DNA from: an uncultured Gemmiger sp.
Lineage (GTDB): Bacteria > Bacillota > Clostridia > Oscillospirales > Ruminococcaceae
Assembly: GCA_944382805.1 (NCBI GenBank)
Contig: CALWNS010000109.1
Coordinates: forward strand, 1 to 15,080
Direction: 5' to 3'
Length of the DNA: 15,080 bases
This document shows positions 5,003 to 11,636 of the stretch, in pieces. The notes under the pieces were generated by a model that was not told the origin of the DNA, did no database searches, and worked only from the letters and a program-made list of their open reading frames with translations. Numbering within the stretch: position 1 is the stretch's first letter; each line of letters begins with the position of its first letter. The translations under genes and the position numbers were made by a program.

Positions 5003-6415
5003 ATGGCAGGCCATGATCTGGCGTTCAACAGCGTAGTGTTTTTATTTTGCTTTATGCCGTTGGCGCTGCTTGTGTACTATCTGGCGCCGGGGCGGCTGAA
5101 AAATGCCGTCCTGCTGCTGGAAAGCATCGTCTTTTTCTGCTGGGCCGGCATCCGCTGGCTGCCCCTGATCGCGGTGCTGGTCGCGGTCAATTACCTGGCC
5201 GGGCGGCTGATCGCCCGGCTGCAGGGCGGCGGGCGCAGGGCCGTGCTGGTCCTGGCCGTTGTGCTGAGCGCCGGGGCGCTGGTCTTTTTTAAGTATACGA
5301 ACTTCCTGCTGGAAACGCTCAACAGCATTGCCGGGCTGCAGCTCTCCCCTCTCTCGTTTTTGTCGGCCCTGCCGCTGGGCATCAGTTATTATGTCTTTAA
5401 GCTCATCAGCTATGTGGCGGACGTGTATACCAAAAAAACGCAGGCGGAGCGCAATGTCATCGACTTTGCGGCGTATGTCCTGTTCTTCCCGCAGCTGATC
5501 GTCGGCCCCATCGTCCGTTACCGGGATATGGCCCCCGTGCTGCACAACAAGGCAATGGGGCGCTGCAGCATCGCCCAGGCCGAAAGCGGCGCGGTCCTGT
5601 TTGTGTTCGGCCTGGCCAAAAAGGTCATCCTGGCGGATTCGATCGGCGCGCTGTGGCAGAACATCATCGGCGCGGACGGCGTCGGCCTGGCGAATGCATC
5701 GACCCCGCTGGCCTGGCTGGGGATCTTGGCGTATTCCCTGCAGCTGTACTTTGATTTTTCCGGTTACTCGGAAATGAGCAACGGGCTGAGCAAAATGATG
5801 GGCTTCGACTGCCCCGCCAACTTTGACCGGCCGTATATGGCGACCAGCATTACCGATTTCTGGCGCCGCTGGCACATCACGCTCTCCCTGTGGTTCCGGG
5901 ATTATATTTATATCCCCCTGGGCGGCAACCGGCGCGGCGCGCTGCGCCAGGTGTTCAATATGCTGGTGGTGTGGGCGCTGACCGGCTTTTGGCACGGTGC
6001 AAGCTGGAACTTTTTGTGCTGGGGCCTGTACTATTTCGTTCTGCTGGTGATCGAAAAGAACTTCCTGCTCAAATTTTTGCAAAAGGGACGCGTCTGGCCG
6101 CGGCTGTACACGCTGTTCTTTGTCGTAGTCGGCTGGGGCATCTTTACCGCCAACCAGCCGGGCGCGCCGCTGGGGCTGCTGCTCAACCGGCTGTTTGTGC
6201 CGCACGCGGGTGTTTCGGCGCTGTATTTTGTGCGCAATTACGGGGTGCTGCTGGCGCTGGGCTGCCTGTTTTCTACCCCGCTGCCCGGCTGGCTGTGGGA
6301 AAAAACGCGCCGTGTTCTGCCGCTGCGCCTGTTGATCTTTGCCGCGCTGGCGGTGCTGTGCGTGGCGTTTGTTGTGGCTTCTACCGTCTCGGCCGCGCTG
6401 TACGCCGATTTCTAA
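5003..6415 (+). CDS. MBOAT-family O-acyltransferase (AlgI/DltB type)
   Basis: A 470-residue polytopic protein with around ten or more hydrophobic segments across its length. Characteristic stretches are FFKYTNF (95-101), SYYVFKLISYVADVYT (128-143), FFPQLIVGPIVRY (161-173), YFDFSGYSEMSNGLSKMMGF (249-268), the catalytic-region FWRRWHITLSLWFRDYIYIP (286-305, His291) and GFWHGASWNF (328-337) with the invariant MBOAT histidine His331. Relatives (AlgI, DltB, PatA) take an acyl group from a cytosolic donor, usually acetyl, and pass it across the membrane to an extracellular acceptor or partner. The start at 5003 follows AGGAGG with seven-base spacing; longer in-frame starts upstream lack this and add non-membrane sequence. 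The DHHW partner begins 18 bases downstream. The polymer it acylates cannot be deduced; no polysaccharide or teichoic acid genes lie nearby. Confidence 0.93.
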   Translation: MAGHDLAFNSVVFLFCFMPLALLVYYLAPGRLKNAVLLLESIVFFCWAGIRWLPLIAVLVAVNYLAGRLIARLQGGGRRAVLVLAVVLSAGALVFFKYTNFLLETLNSIAGLQLSPLSFLSALPLGISYYVFKLISYVADVYTKKTQAERNVIDFAAYVLFFPQLIVGPIVRYRDMAPVLHNKAMGRCSIAQAESGAVLFVFGLAKKVILADSIGALWQNIIGADGVGLANASTPLAWLGILAYSLQLYFDFSGYSEMSNGLSKMMGFDCPANFDRPYMATSITDFWRRWHITLSLWFRDYIYIPLGGNRRGALRQVFNMLVVWALTGFWHGASWNFLCWGLYYFVLLVIEKNFLLKFLQKGRVWPRLYTLFFVVVGWGIFTANQPGAPLGLLLNRLFVPHAGVSALYFVRNYGVLLALGCLFSTPLPGWLWEKTRRVLPLRLLIFAALAVLCVAFVVASTVSAALYADF

Positions 6416-6433
6416 GCAAAGGAGGGCGGAACA

Positions 6434-7636
6434 ATGGCAAAGCAATATGTATACCGCAAACCCGGCCGGGGGGCCGGCCCGCGCGCCGGCGCCGTGCTGG
6501 CCCTGTTTGCGCTGATGTGGGTCGCGTTTTCTATATACAATGCATGGGCGCCCAAGCGCGAAATGTCCGAACTGGAAAACCGCCGTCTGGCGCAGTTCCC
6601 CGCGTTCAGCGTGCAGTCCCTGCTTAACGGACGCTGGACGGACGGCTTTACCACCTATTTGCAGGATCAGGTCGCGTTCCGGGACGTATGGATCGATCTG
6701 GAGAGCGCCGTCAACAGCCTGCTGTTTGGCAAGGTGGAGGAAAGCAACATCCTGCTTGGCAAGGACGGCTGGATGTTTACCAAGCTGTTTGAGATCACGC
6801 CGGATACCACGGAACAGCTGCAGCGCAACCTGGAGGCCGTGAGCGAATTGGCGGCCCGCTACCCCGGCCGCGTGACCTTTCTGCTGGCCCCTTCGGCCAG
6901 CGTGATCTACCCCGAGATGCTGCCGCTGGGCGCGCCGATGGCGGATGAAAACGCCCTGCTGGACGATATTTTTGCCCAGGTGGGCGCCGCGGCCGATGTT
7001 ATCGACCTGCGGCCTGTGTTTTCGGCCGCCAAGGAGGAGTATCTGTACTTTAAGACCGACCACCACTGGACGCCGCAGGGGGCCTATCTGGCGTACCGGC
7101 AGTTCTGCAGCCTGAAAGGGCTGACGCCGTTTGACACCGCCGCCCACGAGGCGGTGACCGTAGAGAATTTTTACGGGACGCACTATTCGGCCGCCCGCCG
7201 CTGGGACGTACAGCCCGATTCCATCACCTATTACCCGGTGGACGCGCCCATGACCGTCTATCAGATCGACGGCGAAGCGCAGTATACGCCGCTGTACACC
7301 GAATCGCTCATCAACACCGAAAAGTTTTCTACCCGCGATAAGTACGCCGCCTTCCTGGACGGGAACAACGGCTATTCGGTCATCGAGGGGCAGGGAGAGG
7401 GCAGCATCCTGGTGGTAAAGGACAGCTACGCCAACAGTTTTGTGCCGTATCTGACCGAAAATTACGCCAAGATCGGCGTGATCGACCTGCGCAATTTTTC
7501 CTACGGGCTGGATTCCACGATCGAGGCGGAAGGCTATGACCAGATCCTGATCCTGTACAATTTCCAGACCTTTATTGCGGATAAGCGGGTCGTATATATG
7601 AACCGCCCGACCACGCTCACCCAGGCGGCTGAGTGA
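6434..7636 (+). CDS. DHHW-family (AlgJ/AlgX-like) SGNH-type extracytoplasmic protein
   Basis: A 400-residue protein with a short basic N-terminus, one membrane anchor (about residues 19-36) and a long extracellular domain. MSELENRRLAQFP (44-56) opens the domain as in AlgJ relatives. Catalytic-type motifs are FLLAPSASVIYPE (149-161), TDHHWTPQGAY (208-218, with Asp209, His210, His211) and VVKDSYANSF (327-336, Ser331). This Asp-His-Ser set is that of SGNH-like acetyltransferases or esterases working with an MBOAT partner, so the protein probably transfers or removes acetyl groups on a surface polymer. AGGAGG lies eight to nine bases before the ATG, and the MBOAT stop is 18 bases upstream, so the two are co-transcribed. 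Its last 20 bases overlap the end of gerAC on the other strand, and no classic terminator separates them. Confidence 0.9.
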   Translation: MAKQYVYRKPGRGAGPRAGAVLALFALMWVAFSIYNAWAPKREMSELENRRLAQFPAFSVQSLLNGRWTDGFTTYLQDQVAFRDVWIDLESAVNSLLFGKVEESNILLGKDGWMFTKLFEITPDTTEQLQRNLEAVSELAARYPGRVTFLLAPSASVIYPEMLPLGAPMADENALLDDIFAQVGAAADVIDLRPVFSAAKEEYLYFKTDHHWTPQGAYLAYRQFCSLKGLTPFDTAAHEAVTVENFYGTHYSAARRWDVQPDSITYYPVDAPMTVYQIDGEAQYTPLYTESLINTEKFSTRDKYAAFLDGNNGYSVIEGQGEGSILVVKDSYANSFVPYLTENYAKIGVIDLRNFSYGLDSTIEAEGYDQILILYNFQTFIADKRVVYMNRPTTLTQAAE

Positions 7637-8582
7637 CGGGCGCGTCCTGCCAAAAAATCTCCAGCCGCGGGCGGGGCGCCGTTTTGCCGGCGCCCTGTAC
7701 CGAAAAATCGAACACGCGCAGCCCCAGCGGGTCGCCGCCCGCCTGCGCCGTATCTTGCAGGATTTGGCGGAAAGCACTTTGCAGGGCGTTTTCTGCCGCG
7801 GCCGTCAGCGTTTGCCCGGCCGCGCCGCTTGCCAGGGCGTGCAGCTGCGCGTCCTTCAGCGTCAGGGTCAGGGTCGTACCGTCCGGCTCCGCCTGCCGGT
7901 ACAGCGCCGCCCGGGCTGTAAGCGCGGCGCTTCCCCCGGGCAGGGTACAGTCGAAACGATCCGACTCGCCGCACAAAACGGCCGCCAGCTGCGCTACCAG
8001 GGACGGCCCATAGCTTATACGCGCTCCCCCCTGCCGCAAAAACACCAAACCGAATCCGTCGCCCTGCCAGACCGGCAGGGCGCATTCATTTTCCCGGGCA
8101 AACAACCCCGCCAGGCTGCTTTGCATCCCGTATTTTTTCTGTGCGGCGCACAGCGCCCGGTACAGTGCCTCGGCGTCGTTTGGGTGCGGCGGCTCCGCCC
8201 CCAAAAGCAGGACCTGCACCTCCGGCGCGGGCTGGGCCTCCTGCAGCAAAAGCCGCCCATACGTAAGGAGTTTTTCCTGTTCCCAGTCGGCCGGCAGAGC
8301 AGCCAGTTCCATCAGGCCGTAAAACACGGTTCCGGGGGCGTTCTGCTCGGCGTTATACAGCGCCTGCTGCGGCGTTTCGCCGCGCCCTTGTGCGCATTCC
8401 ATCTCCCCTGCCGCGTTCTCGCCCAGCAAAAGCAGCGCCCGCGCCTCCCCATCGGTCTCATCAAAAAAGACGGCGCGGACGATGGATCGCTGGGACAAAA
8501 GCGGCGTACCGCAGCCGCAGAGCAGCAGCGCCGCCAGCAGGGCGGCTATCGTCAGCAGTTTTTTTGGGAACGGCACAGCCAT
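7617..8582 (-). CDS. gerAC: Germinant receptor lipoprotein subunit, GerAC type
   Basis: A 321-residue protein with a lipoprotein signal peptide (hydrophobic 9-21, lipobox LCGC, Cys24), anchored on the outer face of the inner spore membrane. SQRSIVRAVFFDE near residue 30 resembles the start of the mature GerAC domain. It is somewhat shorter than the usual roughly 370-400 residues and divergent, so the call leans on gene order. The ATG at 8582 has GGGGAGG six bases upstream and lies inside the end of gerAB (31-base overlap). The same frame stays open far upstream through gerAB with no stop, but that part has no signal peptide or conserved motif and is not coding. GerAC works with GerAA and GerAB as the nutrient germinant receptor. 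Confidence 0.85.
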   Translation of the reverse strand: MAVPFPKKLLTIAALLAALLLCGCGTPLLSQRSIVRAVFFDETDGEARALLLLGENAAGEMECAQGRGETPQQALYNAEQNAPGTVFYGLMELAALPADWEQEKLLTYGRLLLQEAQPAPEVQVLLLGAEPPHPNDAEALYRALCAAQKKYGMQSSLAGLFARENECALPVWQGDGFGLVFLRQGGARISYGPSLVAQLAAVLCGESDRFDCTLPGGSAALTARAALYRQAEPDGTTLTLTLKDAQLHALASGAAGQTLTAAAENALQSAFRQILQDTAQAGGDPLGLRVFDFSVQGAGKTAPRPRLEIFWQDAPVTQPPG

Positions 8583-9556
8583 AAGAAACCTCCCCCTGCG
8601 ATGACTGCCGCGGCAAAGACCGCCGTCAGCCGGTTTTGGGCGGCAAACAGGCGTTCCGGGTCTGTCTGCCGCCAACAAAAGCACAGCGAAACGACCAGCA
8701 GAAAGTAGACCGGCAGCCGTTTGATCCCCACCGCGTTGTTTTCGCTTTTGCAGCCCTGCCCGCCCAACAGCCGCACGCCCGCATACAGATAGAGCGCCAG
8801 TTTTACACTGACCATCATGCACCACAGCGCAAGCTGCAGCCATTCCAGCCGGCGGAACAGCAAAAACGTGCCGGCGCGGGCCGCCGTGTGTACGGGGTTC
8901 TCCTGCCAGGGGAGCGCCGCGCCAAAATAGAGTTCCAAAACCAGCTGCAGACCGGCAGAGACCGCCAGCCCGATACCGGCCAGGCGGGCGGCGGTATGCG
9001 GGCCGCGCTTGTCGTGGTCCGGCCAGAGCGCCGGCATCAACAGTTCCGGGTACACGACCATCTGGGCGGCCGCCGCCTGCCCCCAGGCCGCCGCGGTGCA
9101 GGCCGGCGTTTGCAGGTTGCTCACCCGCAGGCCGCCGGCCACCGAGGCGATCAGGATCAGGCCGGCCGGCAGAGAAAGCGTAAGCAGCACATTGGCGGTT
9201 TGCGCAATGGCGGAGACGCGCCGCAGATAGAGGACCGGCAGCAGCGCTGCCAGGCAGACCCCCAGCAGCGTCAGGCTGCCGGGATACACGCCGCACAAAA
9301 GCTGCCACAAGCGCAAAAGCTCCAGGGCGGCCGCGCCGGTGAGCAGGGCAAGCCAAAGCCAGCGGACCGGGCGCAGCGGTTCGACCTGCCGCCAACTGCG
9401 CGCAAACAGCCAGGCGACCCCGGCCAGCGCCGCTGCACAGGCCGGGAAGCTGAGCAGCCCCAGCCGCGCCCAATACCCGGCGCCGTCCCCCAAAAGCAGG
9501 TTGGTCATCAGGCTGATGAGCAGCGCGGCGAAAAGATCCGGCTTTTCCCTTTTCAT
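8552..9556 (-). CDS. gerAB: Germinant receptor permease-like subunit, GerAB type
   Basis: A 334-residue membrane protein with about ten hydrophobic segments, consistent with the APC-superfamily fold of GerAB, the subunit that binds the germinant amino acid or sugar in the inner spore membrane. No individual motif is decisive; the call rests on topology, size (slightly under the usual roughly 365) and its place between gerAA and gerAC. The ATG at 9556 has AGGAGG five bases upstream and overlaps the gerAA stop by four bases (ATGA), so translation is coupled. The germinant cannot be predicted from sequence. Confidence 0.88.
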   Translation of the reverse strand: MKREKPDLFAALLISLMTNLLLGDGAGYWARLGLLSFPACAAALAGVAWLFARSWRQVEPLRPVRWLWLALLTGAAALELLRLWQLLCGVYPGSLTLLGVCLAALLPVLYLRRVSAIAQTANVLLTLSLPAGLILIASVAGGLRVSNLQTPACTAAAWGQAAAAQMVVYPELLMPALWPDHDKRGPHTAARLAGIGLAVSAGLQLVLELYFGAALPWQENPVHTAARAGTFLLFRRLEWLQLALWCMMVSVKLALYLYAGVRLLGGQGCKSENNAVGIKRLPVYFLLVVSLCFCWRQTDPERLFAAQNRLTAVFAAAVIAGGGFLWLCRSQKNC

Positions 9557-10992
9557 GGCGCCCTCCTGTCTGCGCGCGCCAGCCGCGACCAGATGCTGCG
9601 CACAAAACCGTCGCGCCAGGCCGCGCGGCCCGGGGGCATCAGCGGGTAGAGGTAGTCATACCCAAACGGGTCGCTGCCGCAGGCCATGGCGGTGACCAGC
9701 AGTACGCAGCAGGCAAACCCCAGCACGCCCCAAATCCCGGCCAGCAGGATGGCGGCAAAGCGGAACAGGATCGACTGCTCATACAGCGAGGGCACAGCCA
9801 GGGTGGCGATGGTGGCGGCCGCCGCCATGGTCAGCACCGGAATGCTGACGATGCCGGCGGAGACGGCGGTCTCCCCGATGATAAGCGCCCCCACGATGCT
9901 GACCGTATGGCTGATCGACTTGGGGGCGCGCAGGCCGGCCTCCCGCACGATCTCCAAAAGCAGGGAGACCGACAGCATTTCCAGCATGGGCGGCAGCGGC
10001 GTTTCGGCTTCGGCCCTGGCCAGGCCGGCGAGCAGGTCGGCCGGGACGATCTCCGGCGCAAACGAAAGGGCCATCACATACAGCGCCGGGCCAAATACGG
10101 CCAGCGCAAACGCCAGATATTTCAGCAGGCGGATCAGGCCGGCGAACACCGCGCCGGAGGAATAATCGTCCAGGCATTCAAAGTGCTCGCTGAAAAAGCT
10201 CGGCACGATCATGGCGCTGGGGCTGCCGGCTACCAGGATCACGATTTTTCCTTCGCACAGGCGCGCGCAGGCCGTGGCCGGGCGCACGGTGTAGGCGGCT
10301 GCCGGGAACAGATTGAGTTTATCCTGCTTGAGGAATGAAGCAAAATAGGTGCTGTCCAGCAGGACCGGCAAGCGGATGCCCGCCAGCCGGCGGCGGACAG
10401 CCTCGACCGTGTCAGCCGCCGCGCGTTCCCGGTCGTAGCACAGGCAGTATTCGGTCCGGGCGTGCGTGTGCGCCGTATGCACTTCGGCCACCAGCGCGGC
10501 GGTGCGGAACTGGCGGCGCAGCAGCGAGATGTTGGCGCGCAGCTGTTCGGTGAAAGCCTCCTGCGGGCCATGCATATTCCCCTCGCCGTCCGGCTCCGAT
10601 ACGGAGCGCTGCGGCATCTCCTGCGTGGAAAGCGCTACCGCGCACGGGCTGCCTTCCACAAGCAGCAGCGCCAGGCCGTTGGCCAGACGCTCGATCCATT
10701 CCGCACGTTTGGCAAGCGGCTCGCTCTCGGCCGGGATGCGGCTGGACGTAAGCAGGTAACGGACCAGCGCTGCCCCGTCCGCAAAGCGGCGGCGCTCCTG
10801 TTCCAGCAGGGAAAGCGCCATCACGGTCAGCTTTTCGGGCGAGGACAACCCCGTGAACATGACGATGCGGCAGCGGATCCCGCCGATCACAAGCTCTTTT
10901 TCGTAATAATCGGCAGACATTCCGAACAAAGAACGCAAAAACTGGGCGTTCTCCGCCAACGACCGGCTGGACTCCTTACACTTTTCCGGCAA
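9553..10992 (-). CDS. gerAA: Germinant receptor subunit A, GerAA type
   Basis: A 479-residue protein with a soluble N-terminal region (1-about 285) and a membrane region with roughly four to six segments. Family hallmarks include a form of the Glu-Pro/Gly-Pro motif (129-149, with SEPDGEGN and HGPQEAFTE; the common form is RGPREGF) and PPMLEMLSVSLLLEIVREAG (334-353), followed by RAPKSISHTVSIVGALIIGE (355-374). GerAA proteins assemble as oligomeric ion channels in the spore inner membrane and release ions on germinant binding. The start is a TTG at 10992: the family-typical LAENAQFLRSLFGMSADYY begins upstream of the first ATG, and AAGGTG lies five bases before the TTG. The gene heads the gerAA-AB-AC operon and is separated from nrdR by a strong terminator, so it needs its own promoter, presumably forespore-specific. 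Confidence 0.94.
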   Translation of the reverse strand: MPEKCKESSRSLAENAQFLRSLFGMSADYYEKELVIGGIRCRIVMFTGLSSPEKLTVMALSLLEQERRRFADGAALVRYLLTSSRIPAESEPLAKRAEWIERLANGLALLLVEGSPCAVALSTQEMPQRSVSEPDGEGNMHGPQEAFTEQLRANISLLRRQFRTAALVAEVHTAHTHARTEYCLCYDRERAAADTVEAVRRRLAGIRLPVLLDSTYFASFLKQDKLNLFPAAAYTVRPATACARLCEGKIVILVAGSPSAMIVPSFFSEHFECLDDYSSGAVFAGLIRLLKYLAFALAVFGPALYVMALSFAPEIVPADLLAGLARAEAETPLPPMLEMLSVSLLLEIVREAGLRAPKSISHTVSIVGALIIGETAVSAGIVSIPVLTMAAAATIATLAVPSLYEQSILFRFAAILLAGIWGVLGFACCVLLVTAMACGSDPFGYDYLYPLMPPGRAAWRDGFVRSIWSRLARADRRAP

Positions 10993-11025
10993 GCGGGCAC
11001 CTTCTTCCTTGCGGCATTCCGCTAT

Positions 11026-11055
11026 CAGTGTGCCCGTTTGGCGGGAAAAATTTCA
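11026..11055 (-). promoter_or_regulatory. Candidate forespore (SigG-type) promoter of the gerA operon
   Basis: On the minus strand, TGAAAT (11055-11050), 17 bases, then CACACTG (11032-11026) partly match the SigG consensus (TGAATA and CATACTA), with four of six and five of seven positions. It lies between the nrdR terminator and the gerAA TTG start, about 34 bases before the start codon. No SigA-type promoter is visible here. The match is modest and could be chance. Confidence 0.35.
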
Positions 11056-11064
11056 TCCAACAGC

Positions 11065-11100
11065 AAAAAGGCCGCCCCGAAACTTTCGGGGCGGCCTTTT
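11065..11100 (-). terminator. Strong intrinsic terminator after nrdR
   Basis: A near-perfect stem of about 15-17 pairs, AAAAGGCCGCCCCGAA (from 11100 on the minus strand) with its complement ending at 11066, closed by a tiny loop around 11083 and followed by five T. It lies 17 bases after the nrdR stop. The symmetric A/T ends mean it could work in both directions. Confidence 0.92.
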
Positions 11101-11116
11101 GTAGCGCCAAAAACGA

Positions 11117-11596
11117 TCAGGTGGTTCCATTTCCCTGCTTGGAGCGGGAGTCGAGCATATCTTTGAGCTCTTCCATGAACGTGTTCACATCGCTGAACTG
11201 ACGGTAGACCGAAGCGAAGCGCACATAGGCGACGTCGTCCATCTGCTTGAGCTGCTCCATCGCCAGGTCCCCGATGTGGATGGAGGACACTTCCCTGTCA
11301 TAGGAGTTGAGCAGCGTCTGTTCAATGCGGCTGACGGCGGCGTCCAGCTGCTGGAAGCTGACCGGCCGCTTTTCGCAGGCGCGCAGCATACCGTTCAGCA
11401 GCTTTTGCCGGTCAAAGACCTCGCGCGAGTGGTCCTTTTTTACCACCATCAAGGGGACTGTTTCCACGATCTCGTAGGTCGTAAAGCGCTTCTTGCAGCT
11501 CAGGCATTCGCGGCGGCGGCGGATCTTTTCCCCGTCCTCTGTCGGGCGGGAATCGATCACCTTGGAATCAATGGCGCCACAGTACGGACATTTCAT
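11117..11596 (-). CDS. nrdR: Transcriptional repressor NrdR
   Basis: A 159-residue protein of standard NrdR length. An N-terminal zinc ribbon has Cys3, Cys6, Cys31 and Cys34 with VIDSRPTEDGEKIRRRREC (14-31), which contains the basic DNA-binding stretch. An ATP-cone domain (about 49-139) follows, starting VVKKDHSREVFDRQKL. NrdR senses ATP/dATP and represses ribonucleotide reductase genes by binding paired NrdR boxes. No reductase gene is in this window, so its targets lie elsewhere. The ATG at 11596 is chosen because AGGAGG lies seven bases before it and the zinc ribbon must begin MKCPYCG; a TTG two codons upstream would overlap the ribosome site spacing. It lies 40 bases after secDF with no terminator between them, so the two are probably co-transcribed. 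Confidence 0.97.
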   Translation of the reverse strand: MKCPYCGAIDSKVIDSRPTEDGEKIRRRRECLSCKKRFTTYEIVETVPLMVVKKDHSREVFDRQKLLNGMLRACEKRPVSFQQLDAAVSRIEQTLLNSYDREVSSIHIGDLAMEQLKQMDDVAYVRFASVYRQFSDVNTFMEELKDMLDSRSKQGNGTT

Positions 11597-11636
11597 GCAC
11601 AACCCTCCTGCTGTATCGTTTGGCTAAAATCGATTT

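Noticed and set aside
7630..7660. Terminator after the DHHW gene
   Set aside because: A GACG-GGCG-CGTC mini-hairpin is present but is followed by A-rich, not T-rich, sequence.
5042..7777. A 911-codon open frame on the minus strand antisense to the MBOAT and DHHW genes
   Set aside because: Rich in Arg, Gln, His, Gly and Pro with no domain, signal or ribosome site; it mirrors the codon bias of two well-recognised plus-strand genes. Long antisense frames are common in GC-rich DNA.
8583..9605. Upstream extension of gerAC through the gerAB region to about 660 codons
   Set aside because: The extension lacks conserved sequence, while the internal ATG at 8582 has a good Shine-Dalgarno and a lipoprotein signal peptide; gerAB is clearly the coding frame there.
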